Shown here piece by piece: positions 54,907 through 62,989 of a DNA stretch of 64,000 nucleotides. This DNA comes from Mucilaginibacter lappiensis (GTDB taxonomy: Bacteria > Bacteroidota > Bacteroidia > Sphingobacteriales > Sphingobacteriaceae). The stretch spans positions 62,001 to 126,000 of the forward strand of contig NZ_FTMG01000015.1 in the NCBI RefSeq assembly GCF_900155965.1. The letters run 5' to 3'. Positions within the stretch are counted from its first letter, which is position 1; each line of letters opens with the position of its first letter. The position numbers were made by a program, and so were the translations under genes. The notes below the pieces were generated by a model. It worked only from the letters and a program-made list of their open reading frames with translations, ran no database searches and was not told the origin of the DNA.

Positions 54907-54947
54907 TTTACCACCACCAAATAGATGCAAAGTGCAGGTACGGTTTG

Positions 54948-55541
54948 TTATAATGTACGGGTAACTGAGAAATGTCCTCCTGTTATAGTGTATTTTACGC
55001 CGGCTATATCCATTACCGTGCCCTCAAAAGTTCCTTCAACAGTTCCACCTACAGGCCCGAATTTGGTAATAGTAATTGTTCCAGGCGTGGTTTTTGGAAA
55101 ATCAGTACTCCGACCAACAACCATTGATCCTCCATTCTGCTGTAGCTGTAAGTTGAAACTTACCACGGCCCCTTTATCATTGCCAGTGGCATTAGTAATC
55201 GGGTCATATACTTTAGCTGTCCCTGTACCTGCTTTGTTAAAACCCAGAGTAAGGGCAAACTTTGAATCCGCATCATCCGAAGGGGCGTCATCGATATATA
55301 GTTTTATCCAGCCTGAAGATGCATCAACTCCGTTACCTGTTGATTTGGGATTGGCATTAAAGGAGATCAGTTGATTCTGAAAGCTGCCACCATTAATGGT
55401 ATAACTTACCTGGGCATTTCCTCCATTGCCACCGTTGTTATTATTGTTACTGTTGTTGGAGTCGCTTTTGTCTTTTTTACAGCTAATTAATGTAACCGCC
55501 ATTAGCAGAGCGGATGTGAATAAAAAATGTTTTGTTTTCAT
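54948..55541 (-). CDS. Tandem-array paralogue 5: lipoprotein form, chimeric between types
   Basis: 197 residues. The N-terminus is that of a lipoprotein (MAVTLISCKKDK, lipobox Cys21) with an Asn/Gly-rich linker, as in paralogue 7. The body (VSYTINGGSFQNQLISF; KLYIDDAPSDDADSKFAL; GTGTAKVYDPITNATGNDKGA; PGTITITKFGPVGGTVEG; YTITGGHFSVTRTL) is closest to paralogue 6. The protein thus looks like a fusion of two array types. No clear operator is upstream; it may be read from the paralogue 6 promoter across 169 bp. Confidence 0.8.
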   Translation of the reverse strand: MKTKHFLFTSALLMAVTLISCKKDKSDSNNSNNNNNGGNGGNAQVSYTINGGSFQNQLISFNANPKSTGNGVDASSGWIKLYIDDAPSDDADSKFALTLGFNKAGTGTAKVYDPITNATGNDKGAVVSFNLQLQQNGGSMVVGRSTDFPKTTPGTITITKFGPVGGTVEGTFEGTVMDIAGVKYTITGGHFSVTRTL

Positions 55542-55710
55542 AATTATAGATTTGTTAAATAATATTTTGTGATTAGGATTATAAGGTATTCATAGATAAA
55601 AGAAATGCCGTCCCATGGAATGGATATTTTGATATTCATTAGGCTGGTTAATATTGATCTTGAAAATTGAATTTTGATTGATGAAATAGAATAACTGCTC
55701 TTGAACGCCG

Positions 55711-56259
55711 CTATGCCTTGCGAGTGATTACGAAATGCCCTCCGGTTATAGTGTACTTAACTCTGCCCAAGTCTATTAGCGTAGCTTCAAAAGTCCCTTC
55801 AATTGTACCACCTACGGGCCCAAACCTGGTAATGGTAATTGTTCCTGGCGTGTGTGCGGGAAAATTAAGACTCCGGGTAAGAAACAAGGACCCCTTATTC
55901 TGAGGAAGCCCTAAAGTAAAGCATACTACGGCCCCTTTATCGTCGCCGGTGGCATTACTAACCGGATCAAATATTTTAGCTGTTCCGGTACCCAGTTTGT
56001 TAAAAATAAGAACAAGGGCATATTTTGAATCCGCATCAGCCGAAGGGGCGTCATCGATGTATAATTTTAGGTAACCTGCAGATGCATCAACTCCGCTGCT
56101 CGCTGCTTTGGGGTTGGCACTAAAGGTGATAAGCTTATGGTGAAAAGTGCCACCATCAATAGTATAGGTTACCATGTTTTTTCCGGCCTGTGCCCAAACT
56201 GAGCAGGAAATAGTTAGTAGTACCAGGAGCGTAGGCATTAATATAAATTTCTTTTTCAT
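55711..56259 (-). CDS. Tandem-array paralogue 6: exported beta-rich protein
   Basis: 182 residues. Signal region LLTISCSVWAQA, then VTYTIDGGTFHHKLITF, KLYIDDAPSADADSKYAL, GTGTAKIFDPVSNATGDDKGA, PGTITITRFGPVGGTIEG, YTITGGHFVITRKA. A degenerate half-operator (TATCACAG, 56312-56319) lies 53 bp upstream of its start, at the same distance as the intact sites, after the terminator at 56326-56366. Confidence 0.8.
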   Translation of the reverse strand: MKKKFILMPTLLVLLTISCSVWAQAGKNMVTYTIDGGTFHHKLITFSANPKAASSGVDASAGYLKLYIDDAPSADADSKYALVLIFNKLGTGTAKIFDPVSNATGDDKGAVVCFTLGLPQNKGSLFLTRSLNFPAHTPGTITITRFGPVGGTIEGTFEATLIDLGRVKYTITGGHFVITRKA

Positions 56260-56325
56260 AAGATGATTATTTGATAAGGTTCTAAAAATGCTTTAATCTA
56301 ATCGAGGTAATTATCACAGCATATT

Positions 56326-56366
56326 AAAAGAAACGCGGCGAAAAGCTATTTTACCGCGTTTCTTTT
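56326..56366. terminator. Bidirectional intrinsic terminator inside the array
   Basis: AAAAGAAACGCGG (56326-56338) pairs perfectly over 13 bp with CCGCGTTTCTTTT (56354-56366). It ends paralogue 7's transcript and insulates paralogue 6. Confidence 0.9.
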
Positions 56367-56393
56367 GATTAAGCAATTACCAGTAAATTCACT

Positions 56394-56978
56394 TTATGAT
56401 TTGCGGGTGGCTACAAAATGTCCTTTGGTAATGACATAATTGACATAGTTGTCCACTACTGTACCTTGGAAATCTCCTTCAACAACTCCGTTTACCGACT
56501 CAAACTTGGTAACAGTGATAGTCCCTGGTGTTTGGGTAGGGGTCTTATGATCCCAGTCAAGAATTCTGTTATCTCCATTCTCCTGAAGCTGTAAAAGGAA
56601 ATATGCCTTTTTATCGATCCCACCAAGGATGTTGTTAGTAATTGGATCACTTACATTAGTCTTACCCGTAGCTGCATGTGGAAGAGCAATATCAAGTGTA
56701 GTGTTCACTGACGTACCACCAGGAGGGGTATCGGTGAGATTTATTTTTAGGTACCCAGAATTACCTACAAAAGCCCCGTTCTGAGCTTGTTTGGAATCGG
56801 CATGAAAGGTGATCACCTTATTTTTAAAGGTGCCTCCGTTGATGACAAAAGTTACCGAGTCATTTCCTGGATTGTTGTTATTGTTACCGTTGTTTGCATC
56901 ATTTTTGTCTTTTGAACAGCTCGCCAATGTAACCGCTATTAACAGGGCAAATGCGATTAAAAAATGTGTTTTTTTCAT
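56394..56978 (-). CDS. Tandem-array paralogue 7: lipoprotein form
   Basis: 194 residues. Lipobox Cys21 (AVTLASCSKDK) and an Asn-rich linker, then the most diverged body: VTFVINGGTFKNKVITF (Asn-Lys in place of the His-His pair), INLTDTPPGGTSV, KTNVSDPITNNIL, PGTITVTKFESVNGVVEG and YVITKGHFVATRKS. It is the array gene nearest the regulator. It is preceded by S4 and ends at a strong terminator, so it is likely monocistronic. Confidence 0.8.
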   Translation of the reverse strand: MKKTHFLIAFALLIAVTLASCSKDKNDANNGNNNNNPGNDSVTFVINGGTFKNKVITFHADSKQAQNGAFVGNSGYLKINLTDTPPGGTSVNTTLDIALPHAATGKTNVSDPITNNILGGIDKKAYFLLQLQENGDNRILDWDHKTPTQTPGTITVTKFESVNGVVEGDFQGTVVDNYVNYVITKGHFVATRKS

Positions 56979-57030
56979 AATTAGTACTTTTTAAATAATA
57001 TTAAAACCGGAAAACTTATTCCGACGGTTA

Positions 57031-57079
57031 CAAAAGTCTGAATAAGCAAAAGGCACATCAATCACAGAAAACCATGATT
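57031..57079 (-). promoter_or_regulatory. Promoter module S4: operator 57060-57079 and -7 box 57031-57038
   Basis: AATCACAG-AAAA-CCATGATT is exactly 21 bp from GACTTTTG on the minus strand. The leader to the start at 56978 is longer (53 bp) than at S2 and S3. Confidence 0.7.
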
Positions 57080-57205
57080 TTATAAGCAACGTGCTGATGA
57101 ACAGACTAATGGAGTCACGGGAAGAACATTAGGTAGGTTATTTCACCAGAAGTTTTTGAATTACAGCCGTTTTAGTTTAAAACGATTCTTTTGGGTTAAT
57201 ACGTC

Positions 57206-57254
57206 AATCACGGTATTCCGTGATTGATAGCTGATTTCCATTTATTGATTTTTG
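57206..57254 (+). promoter_or_regulatory. Promoter module S5: perfect operator 57206-57225 and -7 box 57247-57254
   Basis: AATCACGG-TATT-CCGTGATT has perfect 8-bp arms (10 bp with the flanking TC/GA). It is exactly 21 bp from GATTTTTG on the plus strand, so this copy faces the regulator gene 176 bp downstream of the box. It is the only perfect operator and suggests autoregulation. Confidence 0.7.
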
Positions 57255-57429
57255 AAGCCGGAGTTTTACGAATGAAGAAACTGAATATGGCATAAAGCTG
57301 GAGTTAGCGCTGCCTGAACCTGATTGATGGAATGGAATAATTTTTTATATTTGTTGTATATCCCTTCCACCATTTATTACATCCCCCTATTTATTTTAAC
57401 TCAACATCTCCGGTTTTATTCACTATAAT

Positions 57430-58230
57430 ATGGATACTATGCTTGTACCAGAAAAAATCTATGAGTTTATACCAGATCTGATTGTGCCAAAGGCTTTCTG
57501 GGGCACTTATGGCAATAAGTTAAATTGTCTGTACCTTACTTCCTGCGAGCAAAAAGAAATGCTTTTTATAAGTGAGTCTTTAACTGAATTGCTAGGTTAT
57601 AGCCCTACGGATATTCAGGGAGGGGGCCGGGATTGGTGGCTTTCTGTCATTCATCCGGATGATCTTGAACCGATGCTTAACGAGGTTTTTCGACATTATT
57701 TTTTGAAACCCGCAAGACAACGCCTTAAAAAAATATTCACGCTGCAATATCGGGTAAAAAATACTTCTGGCGATTATAGATGGATATGTGAAACCAAGCT
57801 GGTCGCGTCGTTAACCAGGGAAAATAAATATGAGTTTATACTGGGCAGGGTTGAAGATATTACCGAAATAAAAAATGAAGAAGAAGCACAACTAAAAAAA
57901 CTGCTTGAGGAGGAACGCAAAACCAATCAAATGTTGCAACATGCACTGCCTGTTATAGATATGGAACAAAAATCAAAGCCCGGTCCCGTATACTTAACAG
58001 ATAGTTATACCCAACCAGATGGCGTAGTGATGCCAACTAAAAGAGAATTGGAAATTCTGCAGCTCATTGGTGAGGGGTATTCAACAAAACAAATTGCCGA
58101 CCAGCTTTTTATCAGCATCAACACGGTTGAAACTCATCGAAGGCATCTTTTGAAAAAACTACAGGTTAAAAACTCGATGGAGTTAATTAAAAGATCAACC
58201 AATGCATTTTGGCTAAAAGTGGCTGTTTAA
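57430..58230 (+). CDS. PAS-domain LuxR-family transcriptional regulator
   Basis: 266 residues. A PAS fold (about 45-155; LFISESLTELLGYSPTDI, WLSVIHPDDLEPM, LQYRVKNTSGDYRWICE, FILGRVEDITEI) is joined by a helical linker (residues 150-170) to a GerE/LuxR helix-turn-helix (about 200-260; LEILQLIGEGYSTKQIADQL, ISINTVETHRRHLLKKL). It is cytosolic, and its ligand is unknown. LuxR-type dimers bind 20-bp palindromes like the ones here, and its own promoter carries the only perfect copy. It is therefore the best candidate for controlling the seven-gene array and flanking genes, by inference. Confidence 0.9.
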   Translation: MDTMLVPEKIYEFIPDLIVPKAFWGTYGNKLNCLYLTSCEQKEMLFISESLTELLGYSPTDIQGGGRDWWLSVIHPDDLEPMLNEVFRHYFLKPARQRLKKIFTLQYRVKNTSGDYRWICETKLVASLTRENKYEFILGRVEDITEIKNEEEAQLKKLLEEERKTNQMLQHALPVIDMEQKSKPGPVYLTDSYTQPDGVVMPTKRELEILQLIGEGYSTKQIADQLFISINTVETHRRHLLKKLQVKNSMELIKRSTNAFWLKVAV

Positions 58231-58279
58231 CGGGAGACCCCTGCGGTGAATTGTTAATTATTGGTTTTAAGTTACCTAT

Positions 58280-58732
58280 CTACATTGTGTTGATTTTAGA
58301 AACAGGGAGGTTATCTATCATGTTCTTCATTGCTTTGTGCAATTCCTCACTTTGTCCAGAACGCATGGACAAACTCGGATCCATAAAATATTTCAAAGCC
58401 GCCACCTTATGTTTGTTGCCCTGGGTGGCCGACATCAGTTGAATTTGCTCCATCTGATTGTGGGATTTTTTCCAGGCAGCGGTTTTTGCATTAAGTTCGG
58501 CTGCTTTCGGGGTCAGTTCCTTCACCATTTGGTTAAGTATTGCTGCGGATTTATGATTGTCTTTTTCGGTGACTGCACTTTTGATGTATGATTCATAATC
58601 AATCCAGTATTTATCGGTCATTGCCGTGATATTGTCTGATGACTGGGCGCTACTTCTTGATATGGTCATTAAGATTCCGGCGATAGTTAAAAAGGAGGTA
58701 AGCAATATCGCTCTTGAAAAAAGTGATCTCAT
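58280..58732 (-). CDS. Small exported helical protein, member of the operator regulon
   Basis: 150 residues from the ATG at 58732 (the frame runs on to 58813, but the operator and -7 box lie there). Signal peptide AILLTSFLTIAGILMTISRS. The mature part is almost entirely helical and charged (AAILNQMVKELTPKAAELNA; AAWKKSHNQMEQIQLMSATQ). No family recognised. It carries module S6 directly upstream, with 22 bp from the box to the start. It is convergent with the regulator gene. Confidence 0.75.
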   Translation of the reverse strand: MRSLFSRAILLTSFLTIAGILMTISRSSAQSSDNITAMTDKYWIDYESYIKSAVTEKDNHKSAAILNQMVKELTPKAAELNAKTAAWKKSHNQMEQIQLMSATQGNKHKVAALKYFMDPSLSMRSGQSEELHKAMKNMIDNLPVSKINTM

Positions 58733-58753
58733 AAATAATGTTATAATAATACT

Positions 58754-58802
58754 CAAAGATCGCTGATAGGTAGGGGGCAGGCAATCGCAGAAAACCGTGA
58801 TT
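58754..58802 (-). promoter_or_regulatory. Promoter module S6: operator 58783-58802 and -7 box 58754-58761
   Basis: AATCGCAG-AAAA-CCGTGATT is exactly 21 bp from GATCTTTG on the minus strand. The start codon lies 22 bp beyond the box, close to the 25 bp seen at S2 and S3. Confidence 0.7.
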
Positions 58803-58869
58803 TTTAGGAGCAATAAGTAAGGTTTCCTTTAAAAAGCAGCCGTCAGCTGTAATATAAAGCATGACATTT

Positions 58870-61800
58870 CTACAATGGTTTAAAAATCCTGATCTCCTGA
58901 TTATTGAATGCAACCAGATATAGGAGACCTGATTTGGTTCTTATTGTTTTAATATCTCTTACTTCACCACTCAACAGAAACCCGGATGAAACAGGGGATA
59001 CCGCCTTAAAATTTCGATTTTTATCTACCAGTAGCACATTTCCGTAGTCGGCATCGTATCTGCCTTCAACCGGCGTTACTCCTGAAAAATTCCCTCCAGC
59101 CAAAATTGTTTTGTTGGCACCAGATGAAACTGCAAAGCCAAACAATGGCGAAACCTGTGCCGATGAGGGAAACTCCTTGAACGTAAAATTACCACCACCG
59201 GCATTGTAAAATACTCCTGAAGTGAAAGAATTCGCTATTAATTGTTTGCCGTTTTTAAGAGCATCACCAAAAACCTGCTGAACAGTTTTCCCTGCAAAAT
59301 CACGATAGTATGGAAATTTCTTTTTAATAAATGGTATTTGCTTTTCAAGTTCATTTTGTCCCAAAAAAGAATAATCGTTTTGATTTATACTATAAGTAAG
59401 CAGTGGGTCAAGCGTGCCATTTAGATCTAAGTCTGATAAAAATAATTTTACGGGGTTTGTTGTGGTTGGTTTAAGTTTGGAGTTCCAGCCATAATTTCCG
59501 GCAATGATATCAATTTTTCCATCGCCATCTACATCCGCAAGTAATATGCGTTGCCACCAGCCTTGTTGTTTATCCAAAACATCACTGTGTTTTCTAATAA
59601 GCCGACCTTTCTTATTCATAAATATCTCAACCGGCATCCATTCGCCGGCAACAACCAGATCTGGCCAGCCATCGTTGTCCAGATCAGCAAATGATGCTGT
59701 GCGTATTATTCCGGCATGTTTTAATTCTTCTGGAAGCTGTGCCTGGTGATAGCGACCATGGCCGTCATTCATTAATAAATATGATTCGGGCATTACGCCG
59801 AACGCCCGGGCATTCGGACTACCAGCAACGAAAATATCCGGATAACCATCATGGTTCACATCTGCAACCGCAACGGCTGATTTATTTAGTTTTAGGCTTG
59901 GAATAGAATTTACTGTTGTAAAGGTTCCTTTACCATCATTGACATATAGATGATCTTCCGGACCTGAGGAACCATCATACTGCTCATTACTCCTGCTGGC
60001 CACGTACAAATCTGGGAATCCATCATTATTTACATCTAAAAAGACTGCGTCAACCCCTTCATTTTCATGATTAGCAATAAAAGCAGGCTGAACAGTTGAT
60101 TTAAAGACTCCATCGCCTGATTGAATAAATAAAGCGCCTGGCTGGCCTTTTCCGCCACAGATATAAAAATCATCTAATCCATCACCGTTTACATCAGCTA
60201 CAGCTATTCGCGGACCTTGCGTTGAAAGCATATGTGGAACAAGCGGTTGCTGATTAAAATCAACATAGTTATCTTTTTGGTGCTTCCAGTTTATATTTAT
60301 TTTGTTGGTAACATCTTTAAAAAGAGGGGCGGGAGGCGGGAAAAATTGATTGTAATCAAAATGGCCTGCCGCCTTTGTTTGATCGATGTTTAAAAGTTGG
60401 TTGGTCCTGACATTTTTAATTACCTGATATGTTTGATTTGGCCATACAATTAATAAACTATCAATTTTCGTAGAACCATTAAACCCGAAATGAAGCTTTG
60501 GTTCCACGGAGGATTGAAATCCGCGGGTAAGCATTAATTGTTCATATTGCAACTGCTTTCCGTTAAATGCGTACGCTTTTACTCCTATACCAAAATGATT
60601 ATCACCCCTTCCTTTGAATTTAAGACTGAGATAATGGGTTGAAGTGTCGGTGTTTTTATATATACAGGCTTCGTGGTTAATGTTGTTAGTAACAATATCC
60701 AGATGTCCATCGTTATTTAAGTCGGCATAAGCTGCGCCATTTGAAAGCATAGCCCCCTTTATACCCCATAATGCGCTCTTGTCAATAAATTTTTCACTCT
60801 TTGTGCCTTTAAAAATATAACTATGCGAATCGCCAGTCGGCATTTTATTAAGTACAACACTGTCCATACCATGGCCATTGACCAGCATTCCCCGTACAGC
60901 ATCATCGGATATGTAAGTGATGTAGTCCAGATCTGTAGGCCTGCGTTCTACTCCATTTGCCACAAAAAGGTCTTTTATTCCATCATTGTCAAAATCTGCA
61001 AACAGCGGGCTCCAACTCCAGTCTGTGGCGTATACACCATCCATCAGGCCTACATCGCTGAACGCCACACCACTGCCTAAATTTTTTTGCAAACAATTAC
61101 GCGAATACTGATACTGGAAACCGGGCGTTACAATCTTACTTGTATATTGTCCATAAGACTCATCGCCGTTAAAAGTTTTTAAAAGGTGTTCTTCTGCAGG
61201 CAGCATATCTACCGTTATGATATCCAGTTGGCCATCATTGTTAAAATCGGCCATGTCATTTCCCATGCTTGCGCGACTATAATGGTTAAAATGTTTAGCA
61301 CCCGATTCTGTAAAAGTGCCGTCGTGATTATTGATATAATAATAATCGTTTTCATGAAAATCATTACTGACATAAATATCATCCCAGCCATCGTTATTTA
61401 CATCTCCTACAGCAACACCTAAACCATAGCCCATGGCACTACTGTAAATCCCGGATTTTGAAGTGACATCATCAAAATGCCCTTTGTTGTTTAAGTAAAA
61501 TTTGCTGCCAGCCAGCTTATTAGGGACTTTGCGTTGAGAAGTATCCGCGCCGTACATGGATTCGGTATGATCGGACTGATTAAGCAGAAAACAATCTAAC
61601 AAACCGTCATGATTGGCATCAAAAAAGACTGCCTGAGTTGAGAAACCGGAAAAATCGAGCCCATATTTAGCCGATTCTTCTGTAAAGGTTCCATCATGAT
61701 TATTGATGTAGAGCATATTATGTCCTTGCAGTCCTAATTTTTGGGCAACCACACATACATATATATCCAGATAGCCGTCGTTATTTACATCGGCCATGGT

Positions 61801-62154
61801 AACGCCAGAACTCCAGTCTGCATTGCCAGCTATCCCCGCTTTTGAGGTGATATCTTCAAAGTGGTAATTTCCCTTATTTAAATAAAGTTTATTACCTCCC
61901 TTTTTGTTATCGGTAAAAAATATGTCGGGTAAGCCATCGTTATTGATATCGCCAATGGCTACTCCTCCGCCATTATAAAAATACAAATAGTCTAAAATTC
62001 CCGGTTTATCATTATCGGTAACATGGTTGATAAAATGAATATTGGTAGATGAAGAAGATAATAACTCAAAAAGCGGGTGATCTTTCTTTTTACAGGAAAT
62101 ATTCCAGAGACAAAGCAGAACGATTACCAGGTATTTAATTTTGTCTCGCCTCAT
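58870..62154 (-). CDS. CRTAC1-type FG-GAP repeat lipoprotein with ASPIC/UnbV domain
   Basis: 1094 residues. Lipobox Cys21 (LLCLWNISCKKK). Two runs of FG-GAP/VCBS calcium-binding-type repeats (GGGVAIGDINNDGLPDIFF; VTMADVNNDGYLDIYV; AVADVNGDGLDDFYI) build beta-propellers. Between them lies the ASPIC/UnbV domain (GIGVKAYAFNGKQL; LHFGFNGSTKIDSLLIVWPN). It is an outer-envelope protein, and the role of such proteins is not known. Its start overlaps the UnbU-like gene by 20 bp, so translation is coupled. Confidence 0.9.
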   Translation of the reverse strand: MRRDKIKYLVIVLLCLWNISCKKKDHPLFELLSSSSTNIHFINHVTDNDKPGILDYLYFYNGGGVAIGDINNDGLPDIFFTDNKKGGNKLYLNKGNYHFEDITSKAGIAGNADWSSGVTMADVNNDGYLDIYVCVVAQKLGLQGHNMLYINNHDGTFTEESAKYGLDFSGFSTQAVFFDANHDGLLDCFLLNQSDHTESMYGADTSQRKVPNKLAGSKFYLNNKGHFDDVTSKSGIYSSAMGYGLGVAVGDVNNDGWDDIYVSNDFHENDYYYINNHDGTFTESGAKHFNHYSRASMGNDMADFNNDGQLDIITVDMLPAEEHLLKTFNGDESYGQYTSKIVTPGFQYQYSRNCLQKNLGSGVAFSDVGLMDGVYATDWSWSPLFADFDNDGIKDLFVANGVERRPTDLDYITYISDDAVRGMLVNGHGMDSVVLNKMPTGDSHSYIFKGTKSEKFIDKSALWGIKGAMLSNGAAYADLNNDGHLDIVTNNINHEACIYKNTDTSTHYLSLKFKGRGDNHFGIGVKAYAFNGKQLQYEQLMLTRGFQSSVEPKLHFGFNGSTKIDSLLIVWPNQTYQVIKNVRTNQLLNIDQTKAAGHFDYNQFFPPPAPLFKDVTNKININWKHQKDNYVDFNQQPLVPHMLSTQGPRIAVADVNGDGLDDFYICGGKGQPGALFIQSGDGVFKSTVQPAFIANHENEGVDAVFLDVNNDGFPDLYVASRSNEQYDGSSGPEDHLYVNDGKGTFTTVNSIPSLKLNKSAVAVADVNHDGYPDIFVAGSPNARAFGVMPESYLLMNDGHGRYHQAQLPEELKHAGIIRTASFADLDNDGWPDLVVAGEWMPVEIFMNKKGRLIRKHSDVLDKQQGWWQRILLADVDGDGKIDIIAGNYGWNSKLKPTTTNPVKLFLSDLDLNGTLDPLLTYSINQNDYSFLGQNELEKQIPFIKKKFPYYRDFAGKTVQQVFGDALKNGKQLIANSFTSGVFYNAGGGNFTFKEFPSSAQVSPLFGFAVSSGANKTILAGGNFSGVTPVEGRYDADYGNVLLVDKNRNFKAVSPVSSGFLLSGEVRDIKTIRTKSGLLYLVAFNNQEIRIFKPL

Positions 62155-62989
62155 TTGTTTGGTTTGCTATTGTTTGTGATTTATTTTGCTTTAAATCAAT
62201 AAACCGGGCAACCGGCCCTACCAGGAAAAGCGCGTAGAATGGAGCATAAATAAAGCTTTCCAGCCTTAAGATAAATTCTACTATAGCCACAATAATCACT
62301 ACCACTATTTGCGCCCTTTTGCCGGATACAGAAGTCCCTGGATCAGTGATCATAAAAAATATAAACAGTTGATACATAGGCCCGGTAAGCGGTGCCAATT
62401 CTGCAAGAAAGGGGTCTGAAGTAATTAAACTACGAACGTATGCCAGGATCACAAAACAGGTTACATAGGTTAAGGTTACGTGGAGCTTTTTTGCCCTGTA
62501 CACAATACCTAAGCCTAAAAGCCATATAACCGCCATCGGCAAAAGATTATTGCCCCATTGGATGCCCAAACCGGCAACACTGAGCGGTGCCATAAAAAGC
62601 AACCATGAAACTCCGAAGTTTGATGGATTCCATAAATGCCTGCCTTTATACCTTATCACATACTTTGATAAAATAGAAAGCAGCGCAGCGATGACATAAG
62701 GCCAAACCATATTTGAACGAACCAGGATGCCTACACTGATGCCGGTAATGTACGCACTAGCCAGGTTTTTATGCGTGCCCAGTATCAGTCGGGCCAAAAG
62801 CACTTCGGCAATTATTGAGGTGGCAATAGATATGATGACATTGATATAGCTATCCAGTATACCAAAGGTTATTTGCCCAACTAATAATATCAGCGTGATA
62901 AAAAGGGGAGGTATGTAAGGGAAATAATCAATTTTCCTGCTTACATGCAAATTGTTGCCAGGCAATTTTTCGTCTTTAGCTAAATCCAT
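62135..62989 (-). CDS. UnbU/RnfD-like integral membrane protein
   Basis: 284 residues with about nine membrane segments (for example PPLFITLILLVGQITFGI and MAVIWLLGLGIVY). The sequence RHLWNPSNFGVSWLL and FIFFMITDPGTSVSGKRAQ resembles the NqrB/RnfD family, in particular UnbU proteins named from enediyne clusters; TDPGTSV is near the position of the flavin-attachment Thr motif of RnfD/NqrB. It is sandwiched between two UnbV-type proteins with a 1-bp and a 20-bp overlap, so they probably work as a unit. Confidence 0.82.
   Translation of the reverse strand: MDLAKDEKLPGNNLHVSRKIDYFPYIPPLFITLILLVGQITFGILDSYINVIISIATSIIAEVLLARLILGTHKNLASAYITGISVGILVRSNMVWPYVIAALLSILSKYVIRYKGRHLWNPSNFGVSWLLFMAPLSVAGLGIQWGNNLLPMAVIWLLGLGIVYRAKKLHVTLTYVTCFVILAYVRSLITSDPFLAELAPLTGPMYQLFIFFMITDPGTSVSGKRAQIVVVIIVAIVEFILRLESFIYAPFYALFLVGPVARFIDLKQNKSQTIANQTNEARQN

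Larger units (their letters stand above)
56979..57429. promoter_or_regulatory. 451-bp divergent region between paralogue 7 and the PAS-LuxR regulator
   Basis: Contains the outward-facing modules S4 (towards the array) and S5 (towards the regulator). A further likely promoter (ATTG at 57323-57326, TATATTTG at 57346-57353) stands close to the regulator start and fits the Bacteroidota -33/-7 consensus. Nothing else is seen. Confidence 0.6.

Noticed and set aside
52314..56978. Regularly spaced similar sequences as a CRISPR or phase-variable cassette
   Set aside because: The repeats are whole coding genes of about 550 bp in one orientation, with no short repeat-spacer pattern, cas genes, recombinase or inverted repeats.
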